From positions 133,484 to 196,675 of the forward strand of contig NW_025064942.1 in assembly GCF_019112545.1 (NCBI RefSeq): a DNA stretch of 63,192 nt, read 5' to 3'. Source of the DNA: Guyanagaster necrorhizus. Taxonomy: Eukaryota > Basidiomycota > Agaricomycetes > Agaricales > Physalacriaceae. The position numbers were made by a program, and so were the translations under genes. Shown piece by piece: positions 43,596 through 56,299 of the stretch. Each line of letters opens with the position of its first letter. Position 1 is the stretch's first letter. Below the pieces are notes generated by a model, which did not search any database, had not been told where the DNA came from, and saw only the letters and a program-made list of their open reading frames with translations.

Positions 43596-44589
43596 TCATC
43601 CACGTACCGCAATAAGAGAAAAAGGAGTTACGTCCAGCGTGTGATACCCACCACATGACTGTAAGCTTCTCGACGAGGGAACCCCACCGAGGCAGAGTCT
43701 CCTCAACGCCGGGTACACAGATACTGTCCGGACCAGCTTCTCGAACGCACCCCGCGGGAGTGGGATATCCAGAACGAGCACCTCGAGCGATCCTAGGCGC
43801 GTCTGTGGTCCCAAAGTATAAAATAAGTACCGCGACAGAACTAGAGCGAATGGGGTTATACCTCCAAAGCGCGCGTCAAATGCACGATATCACGACACCC
43901 CCGATCTCGGCACGTATCGATAAGATACAACCCCTTCAGGTGCCCTCCCGTTAGTCGCCGTAAAGCTACACCAACATGCATACATTCGCCGTCGAGACCT
44001 TCACGTGTGCTCGTTGGTGACTATGGCAAGGCTATGCGCGGAACGACGAACCTGGACCATACATTTCAAGCTCCTCCACAGTCAATGGACCCAAAATAAA
44101 TCGTATGTTCGAATGACAGCGCGAAATGACAAGTCTCCGAATACAAACCGGAGCCATACCAACGAAATCTTGCGGCTCCGCATCGCATCCTTCCAATTCA
44201 ACGGTCGTGAGAGACGCTCCCGTGCTCTCGACTATCCAACGGACGAGAACACCGGGTCCTCCCACCACACGGACATCATTCAGGTTGACCATCTTCATGA
44301 AAACCAACGAACATAACTTGGAATCCAACTCAATGTATCCATGAACGACGAGTGAGAGCGACCTGATAGCTGATAGACGACCGTCATCGAATGAAAAGAG
44401 GTTGGGCTTGGGCTTTCGGCACGCGTCAAACAGTACCATGACATTCTGCCGAAGGTAACGACGGGCTATTTCATGGAGTATGCGTTTTCCTGTCAGACAG
44501 AGAGCAAGGAGGGTATCTCGGTCCATGTCGTTGACTATGAGCGAAAGTACCTCCGGTGGGAGGTCGACCAGATGCATTGGGGTAGACAT
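43596..44589 (-). CDS. F-box protein with leucine-rich tail
   Basis: Starts at 44589 (MSTPMHLVDLPPEVLSLIVN), a clear F-box helix start, followed by DMDRDTLLALCLTGKRILHE. Three exons fit: 44589-44052, 43965-43862 and 43802-43596, with introns of 86 and 59 nt (donors GTTCGT and GTATAA). Joined, they give regular Leu-rich repeats such as LTTVELEGCDAE, GGHLKGLYLIDTC and LGSLEVLVLDIPL. The 3' end is uncertain: a GTACGT near the last codons could start another intron that would add only a few residues. By family it would be an SCF adaptor choosing ubiquitination substrates. No lesion is visible. Confidence 0.7.
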
Positions 44590-46732
44590 AATGGTGGGAC
44601 GAGGAAAATGTTCGTTGACATTGCGGACCTTAATATACGCAGCACTGGCAGATGCGCAGGGTGGTGACAGGGATAATATACCCCTTAGTCCACACACGCA
44701 GGGGAACGTCACCGGGACCCTTAAGACTTGACATTTGCGAGACTACCGCGACGAACCCGGAGTTGCTGCCGTTACGCCCGACGATTGGATTACCAAGTAG
44801 TCGATAGTGTCGTTTACACACATCGATGGTACAGCTGAGCTAGGTTTTATCTCGTGTCAAGGGTGCTGGGTGTGTGAGAAACAGGCAAAGCAGCCTGGTA
44901 ACCTCGGAATCGGTGCCTTGAAAATCCCACCCACTCGTGAATATTGACCAAGTCAACAGGCTGATATTTGGACATACAAGTACATCTGATACACTGACGT
45001 ATCCAGGGAGGCACCTCATGAAACTCGATGGCTCCAGACGCCGGAGCTCGGCATGCGTGGACGCATCCATCTCGCCCAACTGGAGTTGACAGGTTGTATA
45101 CGAATGCACACCGGAGTTCATTTCCTAGTGCTGCTTCTGGGTGCCCGAGGCCGTTCATATGATTATCGGCGCATCGAGAATGCTAAAGACGTTCTTTCTG
45201 CAGGAAAGGGTGAGAACGATCAGCTGAATATCACACTCAAACGCACCTGAATAGCGGATGTTCAGTTCTCCGTTATCTCCAGCTCTCCGCCAAGAAGACA
45301 TTGTCATTTATATCAAAGCAGCGGAGAAGAGCCCAAGTCCGGCAAAAAAACGAGCGAGTGTTCTAACAGTAAATGTTAGACAATGTCATGATTCACTAAA
45401 GACTGTCCACATACGGAATCTGGTGTGGCGGACTCATAGCAGCCATACAATTCCAGCTCCTGAATCCCCAGTGAAGATACAAGGATATGCTGCCTGTCCT
45501 TGTTCGACTAGACCCACAATACGTGCCAGAAAGGATAACGATACTACGTTTAACGCGGAGTCACCCATGATATTCAGATACCAGAGTCAATGCAGAGACA
45601 GAGTTCGCAATTGAGGGGGAAAAAGTGGGACCTATTTCTCTCATTATAAGTTTGAAAAATTAACATCCCAGAAGACATTAGATTCTTACCAGAAGATTCA
45701 GGGAACGTCCTGGCCACTCCATATCTCGTCAAGCTTTTAAATTGACTGGAATATGCCGGTTTGCAGGCGAGGTCATCCATGGGGGAATGCCGTAGTCCCC
45801 AGGTAGTAGTAGTATAACATTGGTATTTGCTTGATGACCAAAATCCAGCTGGCTGAGAGGCGCGTAGCCAGCTTCATACCAGAGATCGCTAGCTATCCTG
45901 TCGAGATTGTGATAAAGTTGGTGGCCATTCAAAAGAAAATTGATGACGACGGACCTCATTAATCATTCTCCATCCTATTGCACGCACCGTACACCTTCCC
46001 GATGATCATTGCGCCCGACCCTCTGTAGGCAACACCAAGCCATGCGAGAATACGAAGACGACTGGCATGCACGACGCCTACCTTGACGAGTCCCCAAGAA
46101 AAAGTTTTAGAGTTTCATCGTATATATGCTACCAATTGTGCCAGTCTCTTTCGCTGAGGTCCCGAACGCTAATCCCGTGGAGTTATAGTGGTCGACGCAG
46201 TTTGCACTGTCTTGGGAATTCCATGACAGATGAATGTCGTATTTCGGCCATCGTTGTATCACCCAGCAATGACACTGGCACAACGACGAGCAAACGGGGA
46301 GTCATTCACTGTAGCCGAAGCGACAACAGTGGTGGTGATTAAAAGGAAAGGAAGTGTATTTTGTTCCCACGCTCCATGTTGACTTTCCAGCGGGCCGGCG
46401 AACTGATGTCCTTTTGTTTTTGAACAGGATTCAAACTATTCGTTGCATCTCTTTCTCGGGCTTTGTGGTTGTTCTCACGCACTTTATATTAGGACAAGAT
46501 CATCAACCGTTTATCAACGGAATGAGAATTGAGGGAACTCGTGACTGAATCCTGGAAATACAGTATCGCTAAGCTTTGTGTACGCCGCCGTATGGCATCG
46601 TAAACCGTTTTCGATGATCAATCATTCCCCACCCCAACAACTTCGGAAACAAATTCTTCATTCTCGTCTGCCACGTTGGTCGAGTCGCAGCCCACAGCTC
46701 AGTGGAAATGTCCAGGAGCTACACCAGCAGTC
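44590..46732. other. No confident gene
   Basis: Several frames of 60-118 codons overlap on both strands (for example 45258-45614 plus and 45729-45959 minus). I recognise none, and no set of splice sites joins them convincingly. Confidence 0.35.
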
Positions 46733-48100
46733 ATGGCTGGACTACTGCTCGGTGCTGCATTTACTGCTGTACTGCACCATATCTACCTGTTTATCCTGCG
46801 AGGACACGCTGTGTCAGGCCAATCCTGGATAAAGAACTCCAATGCTTTGAGTACATTGGTCCAGTGGCTCTGTACCGCGTCAGTCTCGGTATCACTGACA
46901 CAACCCGTGAATAGTATCTTATATTCAAACCTCGGAAGCTCCGAATCCATGGCCTCACAAGATCTGGTGGTTTATCCGCCGCTGACCATTCACTGTCCTT
47001 CAATTGGACCGTCTATTTGGTATACTCAGTCCTTTTCCAAATTCTCCACCTGGAATCATCCAAAAGGCTCGGGAATGTTATTCCTGTTATCATCATGGCA
47101 ACACTTTGGCAAGCATTTGCGCTCGTATCCATCCTCGCTCCTAACTCTCGAAGTTGGCTCAACTTCGCCCCAAAACAGTGCTAGTATCTCCGTGCCCACA
47201 ATATTCTTCAGTAAATCCTATCTTGTTGAAGTTTCATGTCATTACCACCCTTCTCCATCATGGCAAAAAATTCTCGACAATGCATTACAGTCCGATACAC
47301 TCGTTGGTTGGAATGCACCTGTAGGGTGTGGGACCGAGTGCAATTACACGATCAAATACTCTGCACCTGCTCTGCGATGTACAGAGCTCGGTCTGGATGA
47401 ACTCAACACATTGCTCCAGGGCCTTGGCTCCCCCCGGCCTGTGTATAATGCTACATCCAACTTTAGTCCCTTTGCAATTATTAACTGCGAAAGGCTGCAA
47501 GAACTCAATGCCTCCACCCTCAGTTACCTAGCCATTGTGAATTGACTTTATAATCTTCTGTATGGATTCGTCTATCCCCCTCCCACGTCCAATTCATTGC
47601 CGGCGGGTTACTCTTGGGTGTTTTCCACATATGTGATGTCCAGTAACGTATTTTCGGTTAACGAAACAGCCAGAACGTTCACTCGAAACAACGATAATGT
47701 CGTCAGCGCACTTGAGCAAATCCCAGTAAATGTTACCATTGCACTTATAACAGCTATGAGCGACGCAACCGTCGCTAACGCATCAGTGGTACAGGATCAG
47801 CTCATATGGGTTTATCATAGTCAGAGATTATGGATTATTTACGGTACTTCCCTGGCTTTAACGGCTGCATGTTGCGCCATCAGATCGCCTTCTATATTGC
47901 AAGATAGACAGGATAGCGACTTGGCTTTCTGGGATATTGTCCGGGAGACAAGGAACTTGGATGCAGTAGTAGAGGAAGAGAAATCCGGGAAAACGAGAGG
48001 CGATACCTTGCTACAGTATGCTGTGCAAGGAAAGAATCCGGATACGGATACTTCAGGTGTCTTCGTACTGACCAGGCCTCATCACAAGGGGTCCAGCTAG
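46733..48100 (+). CDS. Multi-pass membrane protein of unknown function, one in-frame stop
   Basis: Resembles a widespread fungal family with an N-terminal membrane segment and a conserved Q-W-...-ALS-LV pattern. Here it reads MAGLLLGAAFTAVLHHIYLF, then GQSWIKNSNALSTLVQWLCT. A long extracytoplasmic region has many N-glycosylation sites (NYT, NAT, NVT, NAS) and paired Cys (PVGCGTECNY). A C-terminal helix (LWIIYGTSLALTAACCAI) is followed by a charged tail. Coding may begin upstream of the ATG at 46733, because the frame is open back to 46676. TGA at 47543-47545 interrupts the frame, and the same frame resumes at once (LYNLLYGFVYPPP). Tryptophan TGG would fit, so this is a point nonsense change or an error. 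Confidence 0.6.
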
Positions 48101-48712
48101 ATACCAGGATACGACAGGCTATTTTATGTAGGACGTGCTTCTTCGTCAGAGAGAGTAAAGAAGATATCCCAGTCAGTATAATCGAGAGAATCTTAGTTTA
48201 CGTACACATACCCTCAACGCATTAATGTATCAGAGGATCAGCACCCTCTCAAAGTCGATGCCTCTGGATGCTGGATCCCCTCAAGTGCGGACGTATCAAA
48301 GATCCATCCAATAATTAACAGATCACGAATAGGTGCACGCTCGACTGTTCATTTCCCATACAAGCTCCCTACTCATCGAGATCATTTGATAAAACCGTTG
48401 TGTATGAGAATAGCTAGCATCATTGATGTCGGATAAATACGTCGATGGCATTGAAAATATTAAGCGAAATCACAAGAAAATGCACTCAGAGAGCTAGCAT
48501 GTACTTAACTCCTCCGATGACTCCAGCTCTCGGCTATATTGCAGGGTCTATCATTCCGATCGAGGCCGAAGATTCGGGTGGGCGAGACGGACTATAAAGG
48601 TAATACAATCGAAAAGTGCAGAATCAGTGATGAAATATCCGCCACAGGATCCAGGGTGAAAATATGCAGAGGTGTTTAAATTGTGTTTTGCAGCCTTCTT
48701 CGACCTGGGGTC
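48101..48712. other. Intergenic, no feature recognised
   Basis: Lies between the membrane-protein gene and the left arm of the inverted repeat. Confidence 0.4.
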
Positions 48713-51700
48713 CAATTACTTGGGGCGCATGTCTTTACGCTCGAAGGCATATGAAGGCTGCGCAGGATACTGATATCCGGGGCAGAATTCGCTACCTATA
48801 GCAGTCTCACGTAGAGTATGAAATAGGAGCAGAATGTGAGCATGCTCGCAGCAGCCTGACAATTGACACCATATCGATAGAGACCGTGGATGAGTAATCG
48901 CCTTATTTAACCATCCGCCTGTGAGATAATCAGAGAAGGATCGGGGCTATGGGGATTTCTCATCTTGTAGCAAGGTTCAGATGTCAGGCAGAAGTCTGAT
49001 AGTGACGGATCCTCAGGACTCAGGCCTGAGAGAGAAATCGGCAAGGAAGAGGAGCGGTATTTATGAAGGGCTACAAATCGATGAAAGCCTCAATTTCAGA
49101 TGCAAGATTTGCTTACAAAATCTGTGCTTTTTTTCCCGAACGGATACTTTGTAGCTTGTTGCGTCTTTGTCTCAGAGTAAGGCTATAACGCTGCTGCTGC
49201 AATGCAATGCTAGGAACCATAAAATGCCTCCATGTCACTTGTGGCGAAAGCTGCGAAAGGATTAAGACAATGAAGCTCGGAAAAACTAAGGGAGTGCAAA
49301 ATCTTACAAAGTCCCTGTTACAGAGGTGTAGCATTGATGATAGCTCGTCGTAGCGGTCCATAGGCAAAGACTATGTGGCTTCAACAAAAATTCGGCCGAA
49401 GCAAAATTTGAGTTTCATCTTCAACTTGTTTTCACGGTTCTAAGTTTTCTTCCGATTCAGTCTTTTCCCATCAGTACAAGTCTCGCACCATCAAATTCAA
49501 TGTTTAATGTCGTCATATTATAAAAGCTGCTGCCCCAATCTACTGATTTTATCCGTACGATTAAAGCATATTTAAAGCCTCCTCGGGCTTTGTAGAAAAA
49601 CATCTTGCAATGTTTCATAGTAACGTAGTCCATGTCCATTGTGTACTATTCAGCGGAGCGGTGAACGGGATTGATATTCTCAGCGGTAGAGCTATAAATA
49701 CAAAGTAGATACATGTCGCCGCATTTCAGAGGCGCAGAAAGGAACATCACTGCGGTCATTTCCGAAGGATATGTCTTAAATGTATCATACCGACGATATT
49801 GTAGCCATTCTCGATGTAAACACATGGAAACGACGGACACCGTTTTTAGTTCAACGTGGGGCACCCGGCCAGATCTGTAGACTAGATTTATCACACATAT
49901 TATTAGACACTTGTTCGCATACATAATGAATGGCTGTACTCACGTTGTCATAACGGCCTTGTACGCCGGCGACGCCTCACCCTCAATCCGAAGATACTCC
50001 TCCTCCGCTCTTCTCATCCATTGCAAAAAGTGAGTGACATCGCCTTGCTGCAGTAGCAATGTCCCGCCGTAGAAGAGGATCTGTGCACGATAGACATCTA
50101 GGCGCTCCTTCTCCACCATCTTCAAACAGTCCTTGATCTTATCGTACGAAGGTTTCCTCTGCACAGAGCTCCCGGGCGTGAGTTCCTCCACCAACTGATG
50201 GATCCTCGCCCGCCGCTCATCAGAGGCCTCAGCTTTCTTCGCGTCGAGACCGCACACCGCACATGAACAAATGAAAGAATAACAACTCCGCAGATGAGCT
50301 TGTCGAGCAGACCTGGGAGCCAAGACATGCGTGTACGAGATCGTGACCTCTGCTCCCTCCGGAATATCCCTCGTGGGACGAAACTCTCCAGTGAAGGATG
50401 AGAAATTGAAGAAATAGTGCGTGTTGGGGGTGCAATCGTGGTTCGCACGCGAAAGTAAGGGAAAGATACCGACGAACTGGTTCGCGGGATCCGGGTCTGG
50501 TTCCTCGGTGATATCAAGCATGAGGAAGTTCGTTTGGAGGATACCAGTAAGGGGATGACAACCCGATTTCGAATTCTTCAATGAAGAGATGGCCTCTCGT
50601 GAGGTCGGATTGAGGTCCTTTACGGCGGAGAGATGGAAAATACCGTTCACAGCGTTCTCGGCATTGCACTGCGGAAGCGTCTTCCGTTGTGCATAGACGG
50701 GCCGCTCGGCGATGATGAGTTCCCCAGCAAGGATCTTCCGGCGAGCGATCATGCCTATGCCTTTTCCCTCGACAAGCCCGAAACCGATGGCATCTCGGTT
50801 GTCGGGAGGTGTGGGTTCATCCCACACTCGCCACGTTGATAGCTCCCTGACTTTAGCGAGATTGTCGATGTATACCATATCATGTTTGCCGTGAGGCAGG
50901 TAGAGAAAGCAAGGTGCGTCGGGTATTCTCGCGTCACTGAGAACTATGCGGGGTGTTCTGGATAGAACACGGGTTACATCTCCATGGGCTGGAGGCTCAG
51001 GAGTAGATGATGACGGTAAGGGATCCGATGAACGAGTATCGGTGTCCCGCCGCGAAGAAGAGAGCAAAAAGCCTTTCCTCATTACTGTAAGAACGATCAG
51101 ACAGAGATTAAGAGTATGCATACACTAGAAACGAACCTGAAATCGATAAGAAGCCGAACATCAGACTCCCAGGCCAGCATAAATAGGTGAAGGCTAAAGC
51201 GCCCGCTACGAAGAAGGCTCGTATTCAGAATGCCATGCGTGTGATCGCTCCGCATCTCGAACGCCCCATTGATTGCAGAGAATACCGATATGTACGGCAA
51301 TCATGGGGCTACAAATTTGCTGGATCTTGAAAGAATCAGAAAGTTAGAGTATCGTCTGGTACCGAAGTGGAAGAAATACAGTGTTTTGGACTAAAGTAAA
51401 CCTCGTCGTTTTACTCCATTCATTAATGCAAGTGAAACAAAAAACGTCTTCGCATGAGCATTCGTGTCGTCCTCTTCTGTTGCTGACACATAAAGTGCAT
51501 GTTATCCTACTGACGCACTGGCGAGGAAACACTATCTGACCGACGCAATCAGGCCGTACTATGTGTATAGATTCCAGAACACGAATGATTTCCATGTCAA
51601 TGCATCTACGTACATCCTTCCACCAGTGATTTCTTCAAGGAGAACTCCAAGATGCGTAGAAAGAACTGTAAAATGTCAGCTGCAGAAGGATGAAGCTATA

Positions 51701-52360
51701 AGCGACGATCTTACACGAGTGCGACGAAAAAATACCAGAGTCTGGAGCGCAAAGGACTGATGCCATCACACAGGGATCAAGCATGTATCAGCAATGACGC
51801 AAATTTTTGGCAGACTCGGAGCTTATGACGCCTATCTATTCACGTCGGTATGATTGTGGCTGAACTCCGCAATGCCGTTTTGTAACCCTATGCCCAAACT
51901 ATCAGTCAGCTTCGTCTAGCGCACACAGACGAAAAGAAAAGACCAGTATACACCGCTGACAAAGCCTTGGAAGGCAGAAGTGCAATTTAGACATTCCCCA
52001 GATTCAACATGGGCGCATAAAAGCCTACACCCCTAAGCGCCGAGATTATCCTTTTTCTACTTCTGGCTAGCTTTGCCTTCAGTTTGACGGAGTCGGTGTC
52101 CAGCTTCTTACAAGCATATATCAGCCATGTTCACCAAAAACGTTCAAACCTTTACGTTTACACCGACGAACGGCTCGGCTGAAAAACTGGGGTAGGCTAA
52201 GTAAAAGTGCGCGTGGCGGAAAGATATCAGAACAGACCCACGTTTGATAGATCTTCTACCCCCCTGGATGTTGTGTGTATCTACCACGGTTCGGCAAGGA
52301 AGGGTGACGAATGTCCGTCGTTAAGCCTCTCGGGACAGATACCACAAGTTCGCCTATCAG
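48713..52360 (+). repeat. Left arm of large inverted repeat
   Basis: Reverse complement of 59430-63192. The outer end at 48713 (aattacttggggcgcatgtc) matches the last bases of the window, so the arms may continue beyond it. Flanking noncoding parts differ by many substitutions and indels, but 49870-50950 is nearly identical to the right arm. Confidence 0.85.
49851..51082 (-). CDS. SET-domain protein, left copy
   Basis: Probable protein lysine methyltransferase. SET motifs in order: GIGMIARRKILAGELIIAER, the cofactor-binding LLSRANHDCTPNTHYFFN, the catalytic-Tyr strand VTISYTHVLAPRSARQ, and a post-SET cluster CYSFICSCAVC. A helical C-terminal region follows (KIKDCLKMVEKERLDVY, LQWMRRAEEEYL). 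I put the start at the ATG at 51082 (MRKGFLL), because the 13 codons upstream read like an intron 3' end (ttcttacag). The last exon follows a 62-nt intron (49882-49943, GTGAGT...CTAG) and adds LQIWPGAPR before TGA at 49851. The right-arm copy is identical in protein over most of its length. Substrate unknown. Confidence 0.8.
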
Positions 52361-52856
52361 TGCTTTCGCCATTCGACAACCATATCTCAGCAAGCCAAGA
52401 TGCAGCCCAGAATCTGGTTCCCATATGCATGAGACATGTAACATGAGACTATCCAACATTGAACATAGGGGAAGGACAAGGCTTGGACCAGTGACAGGAT
52501 ATATCATGCAAATATTCTTCGGGTAAAAGAGTCTCCATTATTCTACTCTGCGTTGGAGCATGTCCTGTTCAAACTGGGTGCAAGTTATTGAGAGTAAGAT
52601 GAGCAAGGAAAAGCTGAGACTAAGACAGAGATCAAGTTGCGGTACCATTCGGCCAGGACTTCCATTGCATCAACCTCCTAGTAAGTAAATTGAAAAGGAA
52701 ATCCATTGGCAGAAATATCATAAAACCTTTGCAAATTGCTGCTACGATCCTGTCATATCTGAATTGATCACTGCCTCCCAAACTTATCCAATGGTGGTCG
52801 TCCATTTGTAGACTATCATTCTACAAGTTAACATTTTACCTTCATAAAGCATGCCA
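52361..52856. other. Short spacer between repeat arm and aldo-keto reductase gene
   Basis: No gene recognised. It holds the 3' flank of the reductase. Confidence 0.4.
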
Positions 52857-54473
52857 TCAAATACTCACCAGAGGTCCAGGTTTATTGTCGAGAATATCCT
52901 CTATCTTTGCCATGATATTCTCTGTAAGTCTCGGAAGAACCGCCAGCGCCTTCAAGTTCTCCAGAACCTGCTCAGGGCGCGACGCACCAAGAATCACTGT
53001 TGACGTGTTCGGGTTCCGCGCTACCCAGGCGAGGGCGAGGACCGCCGGTGTCGTCTGCAATTCTGCATGATCTGAGCCTGGAGAAATAAAGAAGCGCATT
53101 GACTTGTACTTACCCTCCTGAGCGAGCTTGGTAAGTTGGCGGACTTTATGAATCTTCGCCTCTCCTTCGGGCGTATTGAGGGCCTTGACCATATAGTCCA
53201 GTCCGTTCTCAGGTTTGGATAGCCGCGTACCAGGAGGGATACCGTCATTGTACTAAAGATAACTGAATGAGAAAGTTCTATAGGAAACAAATATAGTACC
53301 TTTCCAGTTAATATCCCACTTGCCAGGACAGAAAATGCGGTTGTTCCAAGACCATATTTCTTGTACAGGGGTCTGAGTTGCTCTGGATCAGTCGGGGAAA
53401 CAACTATCAGAGTGAGCAAGCATACATATATTCCTTCTCCGCTTTCTCGCGGTGAAACATACTAAGAAAAGAGGAAGTCAGAATCTAGGTTAATATCATG
53501 CTTTGGACATACTTATGCTCGCACTGTTCAGCGATAGGAGCGATGAGATTCAAACGAGAGGCGACATCTAAGTTAAAGTGAGTGAGTAAACCATTTCCAG
53601 GGTACTGGTACTGGATCATTACGATGGGCTTCTTCGATCTCACGAGCCGACCACTCTGATGTGGCCCAATAAAAAGCCTACAGAAACCATAAGAATAGTG
53701 GTTACATCTGAAGAAGCCCCATATGCATACCCAGCCTTTCTCGATGACAAAGTTGAATGCTCGGACGATCTCCTCCATCGGCACTGGTTCCACGATGAGA
53801 AAACTTCTGAAGTAGAACACTCTGCTTACCAGTAACGTCACATCGATGAGCAAAGATGACATCGACGTAGTCCATTTGAAGGCGAGCGAGAGCCTCTTGC
53901 GTCCCTTCAATGATACTAGGACCAAGAAATGAGCCACGCCTCAATAATGAGTGGAACCGCGGACTTACTGCTTGCGTGATAATCCGCCATCGTTCGGCCC
54001 CGTCCGCAGACCCCAGAAGAGTTTTGTGGTGATCACCAGGTCAGATCTCCGGATACCGAGTTCCTTGACGACGCGCCCACTGTAATGAATTATTTGATTA
54101 TTATTACCAGTACTAGGATAAAGAGTATACACACATCTCCATCTCTGACTGTCCCTTTGCATATGCCTCAGCAGTATCGACCATGTTAATCCCGTTCTCG
54201 AATGCTGTCTTGATGATATCCTTATCCACAGATTAAGATCTAAGCTCGCAAGGACAACGAAGATAAGCACCTTTACGGGATCTCCTATGATGGTGCCTCC
54301 TAGTGTAAGCCCTACGAGATCAATGATGTGAACATGGATCCAAGTGAAGCCTCCCGGTGCCTAATCGCAAACGCACATCCACCAAGTGAGAACAGTGGTA
54401 CGCGCAGACCGCTGGATCCGAGCCTTCGAAAGGGCATGTTCTTGGGATCGAATTCTACTTGAGCTTGAGACAT
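52857..54473 (-). CDS. Aldo-keto reductase of the Kv-channel beta-subunit type (AKR6-like)
   Basis: NADPH-dependent oxidoreductase, cytosolic by family. About ten short exons can be joined from the ATG at 54473 (MSQAQVEFDPKNMPFRRLGS) to TGA at 52857 (ILDNKPGPLVSI). Landmarks: LGGWLTLGGTIIGDPVK across two introns; GINMVDTAEAYAKGQSE with catalytic Asp and Tyr; SDLVITTKLFWGLRTGPNDG with the Lys; DYVDVIFAHRCD with the His; EEIVRAFNFVIEKGW, AFYWATSEWSAREIEEAHH and LNLIAPIAEQCEH; KKYGLGTTAFSVLASGILTG; and ALAWVARNPNTSTVILGAS, which binds cofactor phosphate. All joins keep frame and match the family, so the gene looks intact. It is the only complete conserved gene in the spacer between the SET arms. 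The physiological substrate cannot be told. Confidence 0.9.
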
Positions 54474-55233
54474 GGTCAACGTCATTCAAGTATTGGCAAA
54501 TAACAGGGTCCTTTATAGTAGTATCGGTTCGGAACTCGGGTCGAGCCTGAGGACGAGAAGGGTCTAAATGGCGAAATTTCGGCCATGATAATGAGAGTGT
54601 GTGAATACAGAATACATGCTAAGTGGGCTATACCTTCCACAGGGATATGGTACACAAAGAGCGGTAGCTTTTCCACAAATTTCCAAAACAGTTTCGGCAT
54701 CACTGCCACAAAGATCTGCGACCTCGAGGCATGCACTTCCGGATCCAAAATCGTGCGAAGCCAAGGAAGTGGGGGCCCTCATGTTGCCCTACATTCTCAT
54801 GAATAAGCTAAGAATAATAGCAGGAACTCATTCTTACCTGAATGTATCAGCCCCTTTGCAGGATCTGCAAAGAGGATTCCTAAAAGGTCGAAAGGACCAA
54901 AAAACTAGCAGGGTACGAGCCGATAACTTTGGATTGAGGGAAAATATGGGTAGCGGCCTGATTTTTGGTCTTAATCGGACAGAGTACATTCCACTTGAAT
55001 CAGTGAGTTAAGTCACGAACAAATACATACAGTACCAGGATGACCAAAGGATGACATACATTGAAACTGCTCCTCAGTAGTATTGATAGCTTCATCGCTG
55101 AGCGCTGCACCTTGGTTATCTGGGAAGATGTCAGTCTGAGCGACATTAGGAAAGGCATGCTAGCATAAGTCATTCATGCATTATCGGCGAAACTGTCGCT
55201 TTTAATTCTTATTCGCTTTGCTAGACTGGGCAA
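54474..55233. other. Upstream region of the reductase gene
   Basis: Frames overlap on both strands but none has a recognisable motif. It probably includes the reductase promoter. Confidence 0.35.
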
Positions 55234-55876
55234 TTGATGAACATCCGTTTCCATAGCGCCGATATTATCCCAGTCCCATCTTGCTTTTCCTTTGACTCTT
55301 CATCCTTCACTTTGTTCAATTCTATCAGTTCTGAGAATGAAATTGCTCGGCATAATACATCCCTCCATGTAAAGGATATCTTTGATAGTAAAGATGAGGA
55401 TTTTACACATGCATCTCTCATCACGGATTTGGATGATGGCGATACATCTTTCGCCTCGATTGGTCCCCTTGCACAAATTCTTTGATGTGATAGATGAGAT
55501 ATCCTGGGGTGCTGCCATGGATATGGATGGCCCAAAAATCACAGACGAACCCATTCCTGTGCTCTACGCGTCCGAAGCTGATATCGCGAGGATTACGCCC
55601 CGGGTGATGGCCCATAGGTTGCGGGTGCAAAATGTGGATGACGGAGTATTCTACGGGGTCATGTCTGCAGTGGCATTTATGTTTGTAAATAACAACGAGG
55701 GGCCGACTCTCAAGAGCATACTGGTACAGATACTATGGACTCTGCCGTTCTCCTTGAAGGATATCGACAAGGTGAAAAATGTCTGTGTTTGGAATTTGGT
55801 CATGTCGACCTGCTCTCTCTTTGGGGGACACTTTGAAACTTGGGACAATGAAATTTACTTAACGGAGCTTAAGTAG
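55234..55876 (+). CDS. Uncharacterised protein in two frames
   Basis: 55234-55485 encodes MNIRFHSADIIPVPSCFSF and an acidic Ser/Asp-rich stretch. From about 55470 the neighbouring frame continues with HKFFDVIDEISWGAAMDMDG, VLYASEADIARITPRVMAH and FETWDNEIYLTELK, ending at 55876. A one-base shift or a very short intron near 55475-55490 would join them. The second half looks well folded (mixed helix and strand). I do not recognise the family and see no domain that gives a function. Confidence 0.35.
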
Positions 55877-56299
55877 GGAAACCCATCTGGAATACATGTC
55901 AGTGTCAAACTAACCAAACCAGATGTTCGTCCCATCAGCCTTCTTAGCACACCTGAGCTCCTCTTTGCGTCTTTTTTCCTCTCAGAGCCAGCTCTCATTG
56001 TCCCAGATATGTGGGGAAAAAGACATACACATGAACGGTGTTATATAAATAGAAGATCTCCTAATTATTGAGACAAAAAATGAAAGGTGGATAAATAAAC
56101 AGGCTGACCAATAAATACACAGCGAATTTTGCTTTCTGCTCCGAAAGATACATTCTCTCTGGACCCTATTAATCAGGACCCCGCCGCCCAACCTTTCCCA
56201 AGATGAAAGGAGAGATATTTTTGATGAGCTTGACCAGAATCTGAACCGTATTATTCTCGGAGCTCTGTTGCACGGTGGGGTCATCCACTATTCCTGAAA

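Noticed and set aside
50122..50517. 131-codon minus-strand frame inside the SET gene, also present in the right arm
   Set aside because: It is an alternative frame of the SET coding sequence; its conservation follows from the near-identity of the arms.
53702..53944. Separate small genes inside the aldo-keto reductase locus
   Set aside because: The pieces are exons and intron read-through of one gene; splicing joins them in frame.
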